Shown piece after piece: positions 20,563 to 31,882 of a stretch of DNA of 64,000 nt. The stretch comes from Streptomyces sp. SID12488 (GTDB lineage Bacteria > Actinomycetota > Actinomycetes > Streptomycetales > Streptomycetaceae). A model generated the notes under the pieces. The model was given only the letters and a program-made list of their open reading frames with translations. It was not told where the DNA came from and ran no database searches. Within the stretch, counting starts at the first letter, position 1. The number at the start of each line of letters is the position of its first letter. A program made the position numbers and the translations under genes. The DNA lies in NCBI RefSeq assembly GCF_010548275.1, contig NZ_JAAGLT010000001.1, positions 434,001-498,000 on the forward strand, given 5' to 3'.

Positions 20563-21360
20563 GTGAGCAACCACAGCACAGACACCGAAACGTCCAATTC
20601 ACAGGCCGGCGGAGTGCAGTCGGTCGACCGCGCGATCAGCGTTCTGGAGATTCTCGCCCAGCGTGGCGAGGCAGGCGTCAGTGAGGTCGCTGCCGAGATC
20701 GATGTTCACAAATCCACCGCTTTCCGGCTGCTCGGCGCCCTGGAGGCGCGCGGTCTGGTAGAGCAGGCGGGCGAGCGTGGCAAGTACCGTCTCGGCTTCG
20801 GCATCGTGCGGCTGGCCGGCGCGGTCACGGGCAGTATCGACATCACCCAGCAGGGCCGCCCGGTGTGCGAGCAGCTCGCCGAGGAGATCGGCGAGACCGT
20901 CAACATCGCCGTGATGCAGGAGCACTACGCCGTCAACCTGTTCGAGGCTCGCGGCCCCGGAGCCGTCAGCGCGTACAACTGGGTCGGCCAGCTGACCCCG
21001 CTGCACGCCACCTCCAGCGGCAAGATCCTGCTGGCCCACCTGCCCACGAAGGATCGCGCAGCGCTGCTGAACGGGGCAGGCCTGAAGAAGGTCACCCCGC
21101 ACACCATCACCGCGAAGACGAAGCTGGAGAAGGATCTCGCGGAGGCGCGGGAGCGGGGTTATGCCTGGACGCAGGAGGAGCTGGAGCTCGGGCTGCACGC
21201 GATGGCCGCCCCGATCCGCGACCGCACCGGGACGGTTGTCGCGGCGGTGAGTGCGTCGGGGCCCTCCTACCGGTTCACGACGGAGCGGCTGCATGAGCTG
21301 GCGCCGCTGCTGGTGAAGGGTGCGGCGGAGATCAGTCACCGGATGGGGTATCTGGGCTGA
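20563..21360 (+). CDS. IclR-family transcriptional regulator of the choline/betaine locus
   Basis: 265 aa from GTG 20563. Winged helix: [33 protein letters not shown] and [14 protein letters not shown] at residues about 18-78. The ligand-binding domain follows ([56 protein letters not shown]). IclR proteins act as dimers or tetramers on palindromic sites. It is the only regulator in the 1.6-26 kb locus, so it is the prime candidate for the paired GTTGC/GCAAC operators. Ligand (betaine, choline or an intermediate) and sign of regulation are unknown. No RBS; leaderless translation is likely. Confidence 0.88.
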   Translation: MSNHSTDTETSNSQAGGVQSVDRAISVLEILAQRGEAGVSEVAAEIDVHKSTAFRLLGALEARGLVEQAGERGKYRLGFGIVRLAGAVTGSIDITQQGRPVCEQLAEEIGETVNIAVMQEHYAVNLFEARGPGAVSAYNWVGQLTPLHATSSGKILLAHLPTKDRAALLNGAGLKKVTPHTITAKTKLEKDLAEARERGYAWTQEELELGLHAMAAPIRDRTGTVVAAVSASGPSYRFTTERLHELAPLLVKGAAEISHRMGYLG

Positions 21361-21384
21361 GTTCGTTGAGCGCGGACGGGTGGG

Positions 21385-21443
21385 GGCTTGTCCCGCAGTT
21401 CCCCGCGCCCCTTAAAGGAGGGCTGCGCCCCCTTTAAGGGCGC
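21385..21443. repeat. Dispersed repeat acting as bidirectional terminator between iclR and gbcA
   Basis: Contains GCAGTTCCCCGCGCCCCTT (21395-21413), the inverse of the element at 6960-7040. A stem GCGCCCCTTAAAGG with CCTTTAAGGGCGC follows. It lies between two convergent genes and would terminate both. Repeat identity is seen directly; termination is inferred. Confidence 0.6.
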
Positions 21444-22561
21444 GTGCCCAGTCGCTCGGTCACCCAGTCGTGGAACGCCCCGATGTGGTGCTCGCTCGGC
21501 ACCAGGACGCCGCCCTTCGCGTAGAGCCGGGAGTGCATTCCGGGCTGAGTGCGCTCACAGGCCTCGAAGTCCTGGCGGTTGACCCGGTCGAAGAGTTCCA
21601 CGGACCGGCTGACGTCCTTGCCGCTCTCGACGACGTGCGGGAGATACAGCCAGTCGCACTCGACGATCGTGCGGTCGGCGGCCACCGGGTACATACGGTG
21701 GAAGATCACGTGGTCGGGTACGAGGTTGATGAACACCTGCGGTTTGACGGTGATCGCGTAGTAGCGGCGGTCCTGGTCCTCGGCGACGCCCGGGATGCGG
21801 TCGAGGCCCTCGGAGCCGTCGATGGTGAACCCCTGGACCTCCCCGCCGAACTCGGCGCCGTGGCCGACGTAGTACTGGGCGGCGTACCCGTCGGCGAACT
21901 CGGGGAGCACCTCGGTGAGTTCGGGGTGGATCGTGGCGCAGTGGTAGCACTCCATGAAGTTCTCGATGATGAGCTTCCAGTTGGCCTTCACGTCGTAGAC
22001 GATCCGCTTGCCGACCGAGAGGTTGTCGATGTCGTAGTGCTCGATCGACTCGACGTCACCGAGCCGGCCGACGACCTCGCCGATGACGTCCTCCTCGAAG
22101 GAGGGCGGGTTCTCCGCGAGGCAGACCCAGACATAGCCGAGCCATTCCCGCACGGCCACGCTCACCAGGCCGTACTCGGTACGGCCGACGTCGGGCATCT
22201 TGGTGAGGTTGGGCGCGGCGACGAGTTTGCCGTCCAGGCCGTACGTCCAGGCGTGGTAGGGGCACTGAAAGGCCCGCTTGACCTCGCCGGACTCCTCGGT
22301 GCAGAGCTTGGCGCCGCGGTGCCGGCAGACGTTGAAGTAGGCGCGGATCGAGTTGTCCCGCGCCCGCGTCACGAGGATGCTCTCGCGGCCCACGTCGACG
22401 GTCCGGAACGCCCCGGGCTTCGCCAGTTCGGACGCGCGCGCGACACAGAACCACATGGTCTCGAATATGCGCTCCTGCTCCTGCGCGAAGATCCCCGCGT
22501 CCGTGTAGGAGGAGCCGGGCAGGGTCGCGATCAGACTGTCGGGCAGACTGGGCGAGGTCAC
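21434..22561 (-). CDS. gbcA: Rieske non-heme iron oxygenase, probable glycine betaine demethylating subunit
   Basis: 375 aa. Rieske [2Fe-2S] ligands are C79-x-H81 and C100-x2-H103 (VCRHRGAKLC and FQCPYHAW). The mononuclear iron site shows ENFMECYHCATIHPEL with the bridging Asp/Glu region upstream. Length and motifs match GbcA-type quaternary-amine oxygenases, which remove one methyl from glycine betaine as formaldehyde. Reductase and Rieske ferredoxin genes lie upstream on the same strand, separated by 154 bp containing a repeat. Stachydrine or carnitine oxygenases are close relatives; the surrounding pathway favours betaine. Confidence 0.82.
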   Translation of the reverse strand: MTSPSLPDSLIATLPGSSYTDAGIFAQEQERIFETMWFCVARASELAKPGAFRTVDVGRESILVTRARDNSIRAYFNVCRHRGAKLCTEESGEVKRAFQCPYHAWTYGLDGKLVAAPNLTKMPDVGRTEYGLVSVAVREWLGYVWVCLAENPPSFEEDVIGEVVGRLGDVESIEHYDIDNLSVGKRIVYDVKANWKLIIENFMECYHCATIHPELTEVLPEFADGYAAQYYVGHGAEFGGEVQGFTIDGSEGLDRIPGVAEDQDRRYYAITVKPQVFINLVPDHVIFHRMYPVAADRTIVECDWLYLPHVVESGKDVSRSVELFDRVNRQDFEACERTQPGMHSRLYAKGGVLVPSEHHIGAFHDWVTERLGTRP

Positions 22562-22609
22562 GGTGCACTCCTCGGATAAACGTCGTGGTCGTGTGGATCG
22601 GTCACTGGG

Positions 22610-22705
22610 TATCGCGTAGCGCCCCGCAGGGGCGCACGCTAGGGGCGCGGGGCTGTATCTGATCTGCGGCTCCGCCGCGGGGCGCGACTAGCCCCCACCG
22701 GGCCC
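22610..22705. repeat. Dispersed GC-rich repeat between reductase and oxygenase genes
   Basis: Begins with hairpin GCGCCCC-GCA-GGGGCGC (22619-22635) and continues with GGGGCGCGGGGCTGTAT and CGGCTCCGCCGCGGGGCGCGAC. Its complement matches the element at 57825-57935 over most of its length, including CTGCGGGCCCGGTGGGGGCT. It fills the only gap in the otherwise continuous ferredoxin-reductase-oxygenase unit. Confidence 0.65.
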
Positions 22706-22715
22706 GCAGCCAAAA

Positions 22716-23885
22716 TCACCGCACCCCCGGCACAGCACTCAACTGCTTCCGCCACCGCACAAACAGCCGAGGCTGATTCATCCCCAGCACACCCACCGGC
22801 TCCCCGCCCCGCCGGTAAACGGCCAGGACATTGCGCTCACCAACCGCACCTTCCTCGACCGCCACACTGTCAGCGCCCCCCGCGTGACCGACGAACTGGA
22901 TCTTCACCCCGTACTGGTCGGACCAGAAATAAGGCGGCCGGGGCACCCCCGGCTCCACCGCGCCCCCGGCCAACAAGGCGGCCACGGCAGCAGCGGGACG
23001 CTCCAGCGCACCCGTCCAGTGCTCGACCCGGCGGTGGGCGCCCACCCGGGGGTCGTACCAGTTGGCGCAGTCGCCGACCGCGACCACACCGGCCAGGCTG
23101 GTGCGGCCGTCGGCACCGCACTTGACGCCGTTCTCGAGGGCGACGCCGGACCCCGCCAGCCAGTCGACGCAGGGCCGCGCGCCCACCCCGACGACGACGA
23201 TGTCGGCGGGAACGCTGCGCCCGTCCGCCAGCAGCACGCCCTCGACCTGGCGCTCCCCGCTCAGCCCCTTGACCCCGACACCGCACAACAGCCGCACGCC
23301 GTGGTCCGCGTGGAGGCCGGAGACGACGGCGCCCATGGTCTCGCCGAGCGGTCCGGCGAGCGGTGTCGGGGCGGCCTCGATCACCGTCACGTCGAGGCCG
23401 AGGGCGTACGCGGTGGAGGCGACCTCCGCACCGATGAAGCCGCCGCCGATCACCACCAGCCGTCCGCCCCGGGCCAGTTCGTCGCGCAGGGCGCGGGCGT
23501 CGTCGAGGGTGCGCAGGGTGTGCACGCCGGTCAGGCCGTCGGCGCCCGGCAGGGTGCGGGCGGCGGCGCCGGTCGCGATGACGATGCCGTCGGCGCGGAC
23601 GTTCCGGCCGTCGGCGAGGCGGACGGACCGGTCGGTGCGGTCGAGGCCGGTCGCGCGGGTGCCCAGCAGCCACTCCGCGCGGAGGTCCTCGCCGTCCGTC
23701 TCCAGCCCGAGATCCGCCTCGCCGAGGGTTCCGGCCAGGAACTCCTTGGACAACGGCGGTCTGTCGTACGGGCGGTGAGCCTCGTCGCCGATCAGAACCA
23801 GCCGTCCGTCATAGCCCTGCTTGCGCAGGGAGCGCGCCGCCGACAGTCCGGCCAGCGAGGCGCCCACCACGGCCACCGTCCTCAC
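22716..23885 (-). CDS. NAD(P)H:ferredoxin reductase (FAD) for the Rieske oxygenase
   Basis: 389 aa from GTG 23885, which overlaps the ferredoxin stop as GTGA. FAD-binding VAVVGASLAGLSAARSL at the N-terminus, NAD-binding VVIGGGFIGAEVAS near residue 145, and GVVAVGDCANW in the second FAD part. Domain order is that of oxygenase-coupled reductases (BphA4-like). Electrons would pass from NAD(P)H to the adjacent Rieske ferredoxin and on to GbcA. This three-component layout differs from the two-component GbcA-GbcB of Pseudomonas. Confidence 0.88.
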   Translation of the reverse strand: MRTVAVVGASLAGLSAARSLRKQGYDGRLVLIGDEAHRPYDRPPLSKEFLAGTLGEADLGLETDGEDLRAEWLLGTRATGLDRTDRSVRLADGRNVRADGIVIATGAAARTLPGADGLTGVHTLRTLDDARALRDELARGGRLVVIGGGFIGAEVASTAYALGLDVTVIEAAPTPLAGPLGETMGAVVSGLHADHGVRLLCGVGVKGLSGERQVEGVLLADGRSVPADIVVVGVGARPCVDWLAGSGVALENGVKCGADGRTSLAGVVAVGDCANWYDPRVGAHRRVEHWTGALERPAAAVAALLAGGAVEPGVPRPPYFWSDQYGVKIQFVGHAGGADSVAVEEGAVGERNVLAVYRRGGEPVGVLGMNQPRLFVRWRKQLSAVPGVR

Positions 23886-24244
23886 GCGGGACCCCCGGCG
23901 AGCCGGGACGCGATACAGGGCGGCAGGTTGGGGGCGTCCGTGGACACCCGTACGTAGATCATGCCGTCGTCGACGACGACCTCGTGCGTCCGCACCGGCA
24001 GCTTGGCCGGCGGGGAGTCGACCGCGCCGGTGCGCAGGTCGAACTTCGAGGCGTGCAGCGGGCATTCCACCTCGCAGCCCTCCAGCCAGCCGTCGGCGAG
24101 CGAGGCATCCTGGTGGGTGCAGGTGTCGTCGATGGCGAAGACCTCGCCGTCGTCGGTGTGGAACACCGAGACGGGCGGGTCGATGTCGAGCCGGAAGGCC
24201 TCACCTCGCGGAAGATCCGCGAGACGGCACGCGGGAATCATCAT
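23882..24244 (-). CDS. Rieske-type [2Fe-2S] ferredoxin
   Basis: 120 aa. Rieske ligands C42-x-H44 and C61-x2-H64 (TCTHQDASLAD and ECPLHASKFDL). It is an electron carrier in the cytoplasm between the reductase encoded next and the oxygenase GbcA. Start ATG 24244 follows GAGGTGTC. A short tail after residue 105 ends the protein. First gene of its unit, with the composite operator starting 9 bp upstream. Confidence 0.88.
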   Translation of the reverse strand: MMIPACRLADLPRGEAFRLDIDPPVSVFHTDDGEVFAIDDTCTHQDASLADGWLEGCEVECPLHASKFDLRTGAVDSPPAKLPVRTHEVVVDDGMIYVRVSTDAPNLPPCIASRLAGGPA

Positions 24245-24252
24245 GACACCTC

Positions 24253-24288
24253 GGTGCGTATAGCGAAACGGATTGCGGTAAGCGCAAC
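24253..24288. promoter_or_regulatory. Composite operator upstream of ferredoxin-reductase(-gbcA)
   Basis: GGTGC-GTATAGC-GAAAC (24253-24269), 2 bp, then ATTGC-GGTAAGC-GCAAC (24272-24288). Half-site scores 4, 4, 4 and 5 of 5. A weaker pair in the same register, GTTGC-N7-ACAAC then GACGC-N7-ACAAC, lies at 24354-24389. Confidence 0.62.
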
Positions 24289-24403
24289 GTCAGTTTGAGG
24301 GCGCCCAGAACCCTTGTCAAGAAGTCCAGAGGCCCGGATGAGCCATCGCACGGGTTGCGCCCTGAACAACACGACGCACATTGCACAACCGTAAACCAAG
24401 CGA

Positions 24404-24474
24404 GCCCGATGTCCGCCCGATGCCTGCGTGAGCGCGTCGGAGCAGCTCGGACAGGCATCGGGCGGACATCGGGC
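24404..24474 (-). terminator. 23-bp inverted repeat after the metallo-hydrolase gene
   Basis: Perfect 23-bp arms (24404-24426 and 24452-24474) around a 25-nt loop, 65 bp past the stop of the leftward hydrolase gene. A further CAGGCATCGGGC copy follows the right arm. Likely terminator of mscR-hydrolase. The 24245-24538 gap also holds operator sequence near 24253-24389 and no gene. Confidence 0.6.
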
Positions 24475-24538
24475 AGGCATCGGGCAGCAAAGTCCCCCAC
24501 TCGGGGACGTACGGATCGCAGATCGACCCGGCGGGCGG

Positions 24539-25174
24539 TCAGAAACCGCGGTCGATCCACTCCTGGAGGTGCGGGGCCTCGGCGGCGACGGTGGTCGTGT
24601 CCCCATGCCCTGTGTATACGACGGTGTCGCCGGGCAGGGTCAGCAGCCGGGCCCGGATCGAGTCGACGATGGTCGGGAAGTGGGAGTAGGAGCGGCCGGT
24701 GGCCCCGGGGCCGCCCGCGAAGAGCGTGTCGCCGCTGAAGAGGGCGGTCAGGGCCGGTGCGTGAAGGGAGACCGCACCCGGGGCATGGCCGGGCGTGTGC
24801 AGCACGGTCAGTTCGACCCCGGCGACGGTCAGCACCTGACCGTCGGCCAGTTCGCCGTCGGGGGCGCGCTCCGGGTGGGTCTGCTTCCAGAGCGGCAGGT
24901 CGTCGCCGTGGAGCAGGATCGGGGCGCCGGTGCGCGCGGCGAGGGCGGGGGCGGCGTCGATGTGGTCGTTGTGAGCGTGGGTGCAGACGATGGCCAGGAG
25001 GGTGCGTCCGCCGAGGGCCTCGGCGATGGCGTCGGCGTCATGAGCGGCGTCGATGACGACCGCTTCGCTCTCGTCGCCGATGATCCACACGTTGTTGTCG
25101 ACGTCCCAGGTGCCGCCGTCGAGCGAGAAGGTGCCCGAGGTGACCAGACGTTCGATACGGGCGCCGGCCATCAC
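24539..25174 (-). CDS. Metallo-beta-lactamase-fold hydrolase linked to formaldehyde detoxification
   Basis: 211 aa. Binuclear metal motif THAHNDHID, then [11 protein letters not shown] and [12 protein letters not shown], ending YTGHGDTTT: the glyoxalase II-like layout. It overlaps the end of mscR (GTGA; GTG 25174 or ATG 25171). In mycothiol-producing bacteria such a gene commonly sits beside the S-(hydroxymethyl)mycothiol dehydrogenase and is thought to hydrolyse the resulting S-formylmycothiol. That activity is inferred from context. Confidence 0.8.
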   Translation of the reverse strand: MMAGARIERLVTSGTFSLDGGTWDVDNNVWIIGDESEAVVIDAAHDADAIAEALGGRTLLAIVCTHAHNDHIDAAPALAARTGAPILLHGDDLPLWKQTHPERAPDGELADGQVLTVAGVELTVLHTPGHAPGAVSLHAPALTALFSGDTLFAGGPGATGRSYSHFPTIVDSIRARLLTLPGDTVVYTGHGDTTTVAAEAPHLQEWIDRGF

Positions 25175-26256
25175 AGCACCACCACGGAACGCAGTACGTC
25201 GCCGCCGTGCATCCGCTCGAACGCCTTCTCTACGTCGTCGAGCGCGATGGTCTCGGTCACGAACGCGTCCAGGGGGAGGCGGCCCTGGAGGTGGAGGTCG
25301 ATGAGCATGGGGAAATCACGGGAGGGCAGGCAGTCCCCGTACCAGGACGACTTCAGCGAGCCACCCCGCCCGAAGACGTCGATCAGCGGGAGTTCGAGCT
25401 TCATCTCCGGCGTAGGCACCCCCACCAGCACGACCGTCCCGGCGAGGTCACGGGCGTAGAACGCCTGCTTGTACGTCTCCGGGCGGCCGACCGCCTCGAT
25501 GACGACGTCGGCGCCGTTGCCGCCGGTCAGCTCACGGATCGCCTCTACAGCGTCGGTCTCCCTGGAGTTCACCGTGTGGGTCGCGCCCAGTTTGCGGGCG
25601 GTCGCGAGCTTGTTGTCGTCGATGTCGACGGCGATGATCTTCGCGGCGCCGGCCAGGTTCGCCCCGACGATCGCCGCGTCCCCGACCCCACCGCAGCCGA
25701 TGACCGCGACGGAGTCTCCGCGACCGACGTTCCCGGTGTTGATGGCGGCGCCGATACCGGCCATCACGCCACATCCCAGCAGCCCCGCGACGGCGGCCGA
25801 GGCGGCCGGGTCGACCTTGGTGCACTGCCCGGCCGCGACGAGGGTCTTCTCGGCGAACGCACCGATACCCAGTGCGGGCGACAGCTCGGTACCGTCGAGC
25901 AGGGTCATCTTCCGCTTGGCGTTGTGCGTGTTGAAGCAGTACCACGGGCGCCCGCGCAGACAGGCCCGGCAATTCCCGCACACGGCACGCCAGTTGAGGA
26001 TCACGAAGTCACCGGGAGCCACATCGGTGACCCCCTCCCCCACCGACTCCACGACCCCGGCCGCCTCATGACCGAGCAGGAAGGGGAACTCGTCGTTGAT
26101 CCCGCCCTCGCGGTAGTGCAGGTCGGTGTGACAGACCCCGCAGGCCTGGATCTTCACCAGCGCCTCGCCCGGCCCGGGGTCCGGCACGAGGATCGTCTCC
26201 AGGCTGACGGGGGCGCCCTTGCCCCGCGCGACGACAGCACGGACCTGGTGAGTCAT
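25171..26256 (-). CDS. mscR: S-(hydroxymethyl)mycothiol dehydrogenase (mycothiol-dependent formaldehyde dehydrogenase)
   Basis: 361 aa from ATG 26256 (GAGGAGT upstream). Zinc-dependent MDR alcohol dehydrogenase: catalytic zinc [10 protein letters not shown] and GHEAAG, structural zinc [15 protein letters not shown], cofactor loop [12 protein letters not shown]. These features, with [14 protein letters not shown], match the class III-like mycothiol enzyme. It oxidises the formaldehyde-mycothiol adduct, which fits the formaldehyde released by betaine and sarcosine demethylation. A composite operator lies 49 bp upstream, tying it to the betaine regulon. Confidence 0.87.
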   Translation of the reverse strand: MTHQVRAVVARGKGAPVSLETILVPDPGPGEALVKIQACGVCHTDLHYREGGINDEFPFLLGHEAAGVVESVGEGVTDVAPGDFVILNWRAVCGNCRACLRGRPWYCFNTHNAKRKMTLLDGTELSPALGIGAFAEKTLVAAGQCTKVDPAASAAVAGLLGCGVMAGIGAAINTGNVGRGDSVAVIGCGGVGDAAIVGANLAGAAKIIAVDIDDNKLATARKLGATHTVNSRETDAVEAIRELTGGNGADVVIEAVGRPETYKQAFYARDLAGTVVLVGVPTPEMKLELPLIDVFGRGGSLKSSWYGDCLPSRDFPMLIDLHLQGRLPLDAFVTETIALDDVEKAFERMHGGDVLRSVVVL

Positions 26257-26304
26257 GGCCACTCCTCGACTGATGCGAGACCTGATATGAGACCCGCGCC
26301 GAGC

Positions 26305-26340
26305 GTTGCTTATTGCGGCACGCATCTCATGTGTCGCAAC
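26305..26340. promoter_or_regulatory. Composite operator upstream of mscR
   Basis: GTTGC-TTATTGC-GGCAC (26305-26321), 2 bp, then ATCTC-ATGTGTC-GCAAC (26324-26340). The outermost half-sites are perfect and the two inner ones weak, but the 19-bp register is kept. Lies in the 119-bp gap between icmF and mscR. Confidence 0.5.
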
Positions 26341-26375
26341 ACAGCATCATGGAGTGCCGACCGCCGGTCAAGGAT

Positions 26376-29300
26376 TCAGACGTTCCTCCGGTACTGCCCC
26401 CCGATCTCGAAGAACGCCTCGGTGACCTCGCGCAGCGTGCACACCCTGGCCGCCGCCATCAGGGCCTCGAAGGCGTTGTCGCCGCCCACCGCGGCCTCCT
26501 TCAGGCGGGCGAGCGCCTGCGTGGCCTCCGCTCCGTGCACGCTCTGGAAGTCGCGGACGCGCGCGAGCTGGGACTCCTTCTCCGTCTCCGTGGCGCGGGC
26601 GAGCTCGACCTCGTGGGGCGCGCCCTCGCCGCCGGGCCGACGGAAGGTGTTGACGCCGATGATCGGGAGCGTGCCGTCGTGCTTGCGCTGCTCGTACAGC
26701 ATCGACTCGTCCTGGATGCGCCCGCGCTGGTAGCCGGTCTCCATCGCGCCGAGCACACCACCGCGCTCGTTGATCCGGTCGAACTCGGCGAGCACGGCCT
26801 CCTCGACCAGGTCGGTGAGCTGGTCGATGATGAACGACCCCTGGAGCGGGTTCTCGTTCATGGCGAGGCCCCACTCGCGGTTGATGATGAGCTGGATCGC
26901 CAGCGCCCGCCGCACCGACTCCTCGGACGGGGTGGTGACGGCCTCGTCGTAGGCGTTGGTGTGCAGGGAGTTGGCGTTGTCGTAGATGGCGATCAGGCCC
27001 TGCAGGGTGGTGCGGATGTCGTTGAAGTCCATCTCCTGGGCGTGCAGGGACCGCCCGGAGGTCTGGACGTGGTACTTCAGCTTCTGGCTGCGCTCCCCCG
27101 CCCCGTACCGCTCCTTCATCGCGACGGCCCAGATCCGGCGGGCGACCCGGCCGAGCACGGAGTACTCCGGGTCCATGCCGTTGGAGAAAAAGAACGACAG
27201 GTTGGGCGCGAAGTCGTCGATGCGCATACCGCGCGCCAAGTAGGCCTCGACGTAGGTGAATCCGTTGGCCAGGGTGAAGGCGAGCTGACTGATCGGGTTC
27301 GCCCCGGCCTCGGCGATGTGGTAGCCGGAGATGGACACCGAGTAGAAGTTGCGAACCTTCTGCTCGATGAACCACTCCTGGATGTCGGCCATCATCCGGA
27401 GGCTGAACTCGGTGGAGAACAGGCAGGTGTTCTGCCCCTGGTCCTCCTTGAGGATGTCGGCCTGCACGGTTCCGCGCACGGTCGCGAGCGCGTGCGCCCG
27501 CAGCTCGGCGGCCTCCTCGGGCGAGGGGTCGCGCCCTTCCGCCGCCCGGAACTTCTCCACCTGCTGGTCGATGACGGTGTTGAGGAAGAAGGCCAGCACG
27601 GTCGGCGCCGGCCCGTTGATCGTCATGGACACGGAGGTGGTCGGCGCGACCAGGTCGAACCCGTCGTACAGCGCCTTCATGTCGTCGAGGGTGGCCACGG
27701 AGACGCCGGAGGTGCCGACCTTTCCGTAGATGTCGGGGCGTTCGTCGGGGTCACGGCCGTAGAGGGTGACGGAGTCGAAGGCGGTGGACAAACGGGTGGC
27801 CGGCTGGCCCTCGGAGAGCAGCTTGAAGCGCCGGTTCGTACGGAACGGGTCGCCCTCTCCGGCGAACATCCGCGCCGGGTCCTCGCCGTCGCGCTTGAAG
27901 GGGAACACCCCGGCGGTGAACGGGAAGAGGCCGGGCAGGTTCTCCCGGCGCCAGAACCGCACCAGCTCGCCGTGGTCGGTGAAGGCGGGCAGCGCGACCC
28001 GGGGGATCAGGTTGCCCGACAGGGACTCGCGGTTCAGCTTCGTACGGATCTCCCGGTCCCGTACCTTCACCACCTGCTCGTCCCCGGAGTACGACGCCAC
28101 GACCGCGGGCCAGTTCACAATCTGGTCGCCGATGTCGTGCGGGAGGTCCCGGCGAGCGTCGGCGAGCAGCGACTCCACACCCTCCGGATCGGAACCGGCC
28201 TCGACCAGCTCACCCCTGACCGCGTCCAGTCGCTGCACCCGGCGGGCCGCGTCGGCCAGTGCCTCGGTCCGGTCGTGGTACGCGCGGACCGCCTCCGTGA
28301 TCTCGGCGAGGTAGCGCACCCGTTCGGCGGGCACCACGCGCCGGATGCCGGAGGAGTGCCGTACGGCGACCGGCGCCAGGGTGCCTTCGGACAGCGGCAG
28401 TCCCCGCTCGGCGAGCCCGGCCCGCAGGTGCTGGTAGAGCGCGGTGACACCGTCGTCGTTGAACGTGGCCGCCGAGGTGCCGTACACCGGCATGTCCTCG
28501 GGCTTCTTGCCGAACGCCTCGCGGTTGCGCACCAGTTGGCGGCCCACGTCACGCATCGCGTCCTTGGCGCCGCGCCGCTCGAACTTGTTGATCGCCACGA
28601 CGTCGGCGAAGTCGAGCATGTCGATCTTCTCCAGCTGCGAGGCGGCGCCGAACTCCGGCGTCATCACGTACAGCGAGGTGTCGACGTACGGCACGATCGC
28701 CGCGTCGCCCTGCCCGATGCCAGGTGTCTCCACGATCACCAGGTCGAACCCGGCAGCCTTGATCACGTCGATCACGTCGGACAGGTGCTCGGGCAGCTCA
28801 CGGCTGCCGCGGGTGGCCAGGCTCCGGAAGAAGGTCCGGTTCCCGTCCAGGGAGTTCATCCGGATGCGGTCGCCGAGCAGCGCCCCGCCGCCGCGCCGCC
28901 GGGTCGGGTCCACGGCGATCACCGCGATCCGCAGCTTGTCCTGCTGGTCGACACGGAACCGCCGTACCAGCTCGTCCGTGAGGGACGACTTCCCGGAGCC
29001 GCCGGTACCGGTGATCCCGAGGACGGGCGTGACCCGTGCCGCGGCGGCGGCGCGCACCTGCTCCAGCAGCTCCGGGGGCAGCTTGCCCAGTTCGGCACCG
29101 GTGATGGCGCGGGCGATGGCGAACCGGTCACCGGTCAGAACGGCGGCGGCATCGACCGACCTGCTCTCCCAGAGGTCGAAGTCACAGTTCTTCACGACCG
29201 AGTTGACCATCCCGGCCAGGCCCATTCGCTGCCCGTCCTCGGGCGAGAAGATGGTCACGCCGCTGCGGCGCAGCCGGGTGATCTCCTCGGGCACGATGAC

Positions 29301-29609
29301 GCCGCCGCCGCCCCCGACCACCTGGATGTGCTCGGCCCCCTGCCCGCGCAGCGACTCGACGAGATACTCGAAGTACTCCACGTGCCCGCCCTGGTACGAC
29401 GAGACGGCCACCCCGTGCGCGTCCTCCTCCAGCGCCGCGTCCACGACCTCCCGCACCGACCGGTTGTGCCCCAGGTGGATCACCTCGGCACCCTGCGACT
29501 GGAAGATCCGGCGCATGATGTTGATCGAGGCGTCGTGCCCGTCGAACAGCGCGGAGGCTGTCACCAGGCGGACAGGGTGCACGGGTCGGTGGAGATCGTT
29601 CATGGTCAT
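26376..29609 (-). CDS. icmF: Fused isobutyryl-CoA mutase (IcmF)
   Basis: 1077 aa from ATG 29609, four bases after GGGAAGG; the frame is open further upstream but passes through the operator. Order of domains: cobalamin-binding (FDGHDASINIMRR, residues about 22-34), MeaB-like G-protein chaperone with Walker A TGTGGSGKSS near residue 195 and NKFERRGAKDA, then the methylmalonyl-CoA mutase-type barrel (GTVQADILKEDQGQNTCLF; YHIAEAGANPISQLAFTLA; YDEAVTTPSEESVRRA). IcmF interconverts isobutyryl-CoA and n-butyryl-CoA, linking valine breakdown to fatty-acid metabolism. Single-gene transcript with a 22-bp inverted repeat upstream. It is not visibly under the betaine operator. Confidence 0.93.
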   Translation of the reverse strand: MTMNDLHRPVHPVRLVTASALFDGHDASINIMRRIFQSQGAEVIHLGHNRSVREVVDAALEEDAHGVAVSSYQGGHVEYFEYLVESLRGQGAEHIQVVGGGGGVIVPEEITRLRRSGVTIFSPEDGQRMGLAGMVNSVVKNCDFDLWESRSVDAAAVLTGDRFAIARAITGAELGKLPPELLEQVRAAAAARVTPVLGITGTGGSGKSSLTDELVRRFRVDQQDKLRIAVIAVDPTRRRGGGALLGDRIRMNSLDGNRTFFRSLATRGSRELPEHLSDVIDVIKAAGFDLVIVETPGIGQGDAAIVPYVDTSLYVMTPEFGAASQLEKIDMLDFADVVAINKFERRGAKDAMRDVGRQLVRNREAFGKKPEDMPVYGTSAATFNDDGVTALYQHLRAGLAERGLPLSEGTLAPVAVRHSSGIRRVVPAERVRYLAEITEAVRAYHDRTEALADAARRVQRLDAVRGELVEAGSDPEGVESLLADARRDLPHDIGDQIVNWPAVVASYSGDEQVVKVRDREIRTKLNRESLSGNLIPRVALPAFTDHGELVRFWRRENLPGLFPFTAGVFPFKRDGEDPARMFAGEGDPFRTNRRFKLLSEGQPATRLSTAFDSVTLYGRDPDERPDIYGKVGTSGVSVATLDDMKALYDGFDLVAPTTSVSMTINGPAPTVLAFFLNTVIDQQVEKFRAAEGRDPSPEEAAELRAHALATVRGTVQADILKEDQGQNTCLFSTEFSLRMMADIQEWFIEQKVRNFYSVSISGYHIAEAGANPISQLAFTLANGFTYVEAYLARGMRIDDFAPNLSFFFSNGMDPEYSVLGRVARRIWAVAMKERYGAGERSQKLKYHVQTSGRSLHAQEMDFNDIRTTLQGLIAIYDNANSLHTNAYDEAVTTPSEESVRRALAIQLIINREWGLAMNENPLQGSFIIDQLTDLVEEAVLAEFDRINERGGVLGAMETGYQRGRIQDESMLYEQRKHDGTLPIIGVNTFRRPGGEGAPHEVELARATETEKESQLARVRDFQSVHGAEATQALARLKEAAVGGDNAFEALMAAARVCTLREVTEAFFEIGGQYRRNV

Positions 29610-29643
29610 GGGGCCTTCCCAAAACGCGTCGGGGAGCACGACT

Positions 29644-29700
29644 GCCGATTTACTAGGACGTCCTACTAAAGACAATACTAGGACGTCCTAGTAAATCGGC
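29644..29700. promoter_or_regulatory. 22-bp inverted repeat with two GGACGTCC palindromes upstream of icmF
   Basis: Arms 29644-29665 and 29679-29700 are perfect reverse complements. Each contains the palindrome TAGGACGTCCTA; their centres are 25 bp apart. The spacing and symmetry suggest an operator for two dimers, for example of a TetR-type repressor of acyl-CoA metabolism. The regulator is not identified here. Confidence 0.65.
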
Positions 29701-29719
29701 GCCGACCCGCGCCCTGTAA

Positions 29720-31822
<2,103 letters not shown>

Positions 31823-31882
31823 CGGCCGTACGAGCGCGCGAGCACAGGTCAGCCATCATCGCCGGTCCCTAGGATTGAACTC

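Noticed and set aside
24404..24486. Repeats around CAGGCATCGGGC as a CRISPR or att-like array
   Set aside because: Only two arms of one hairpin plus a partial third copy, with no regular spacers; a terminator explains it better.
29610..29675. N-terminal extension of icmF
   Set aside because: The extra codons run through the 22-bp inverted repeat and lack an RBS; ATG 29609 has GGGAAGG at proper spacing.
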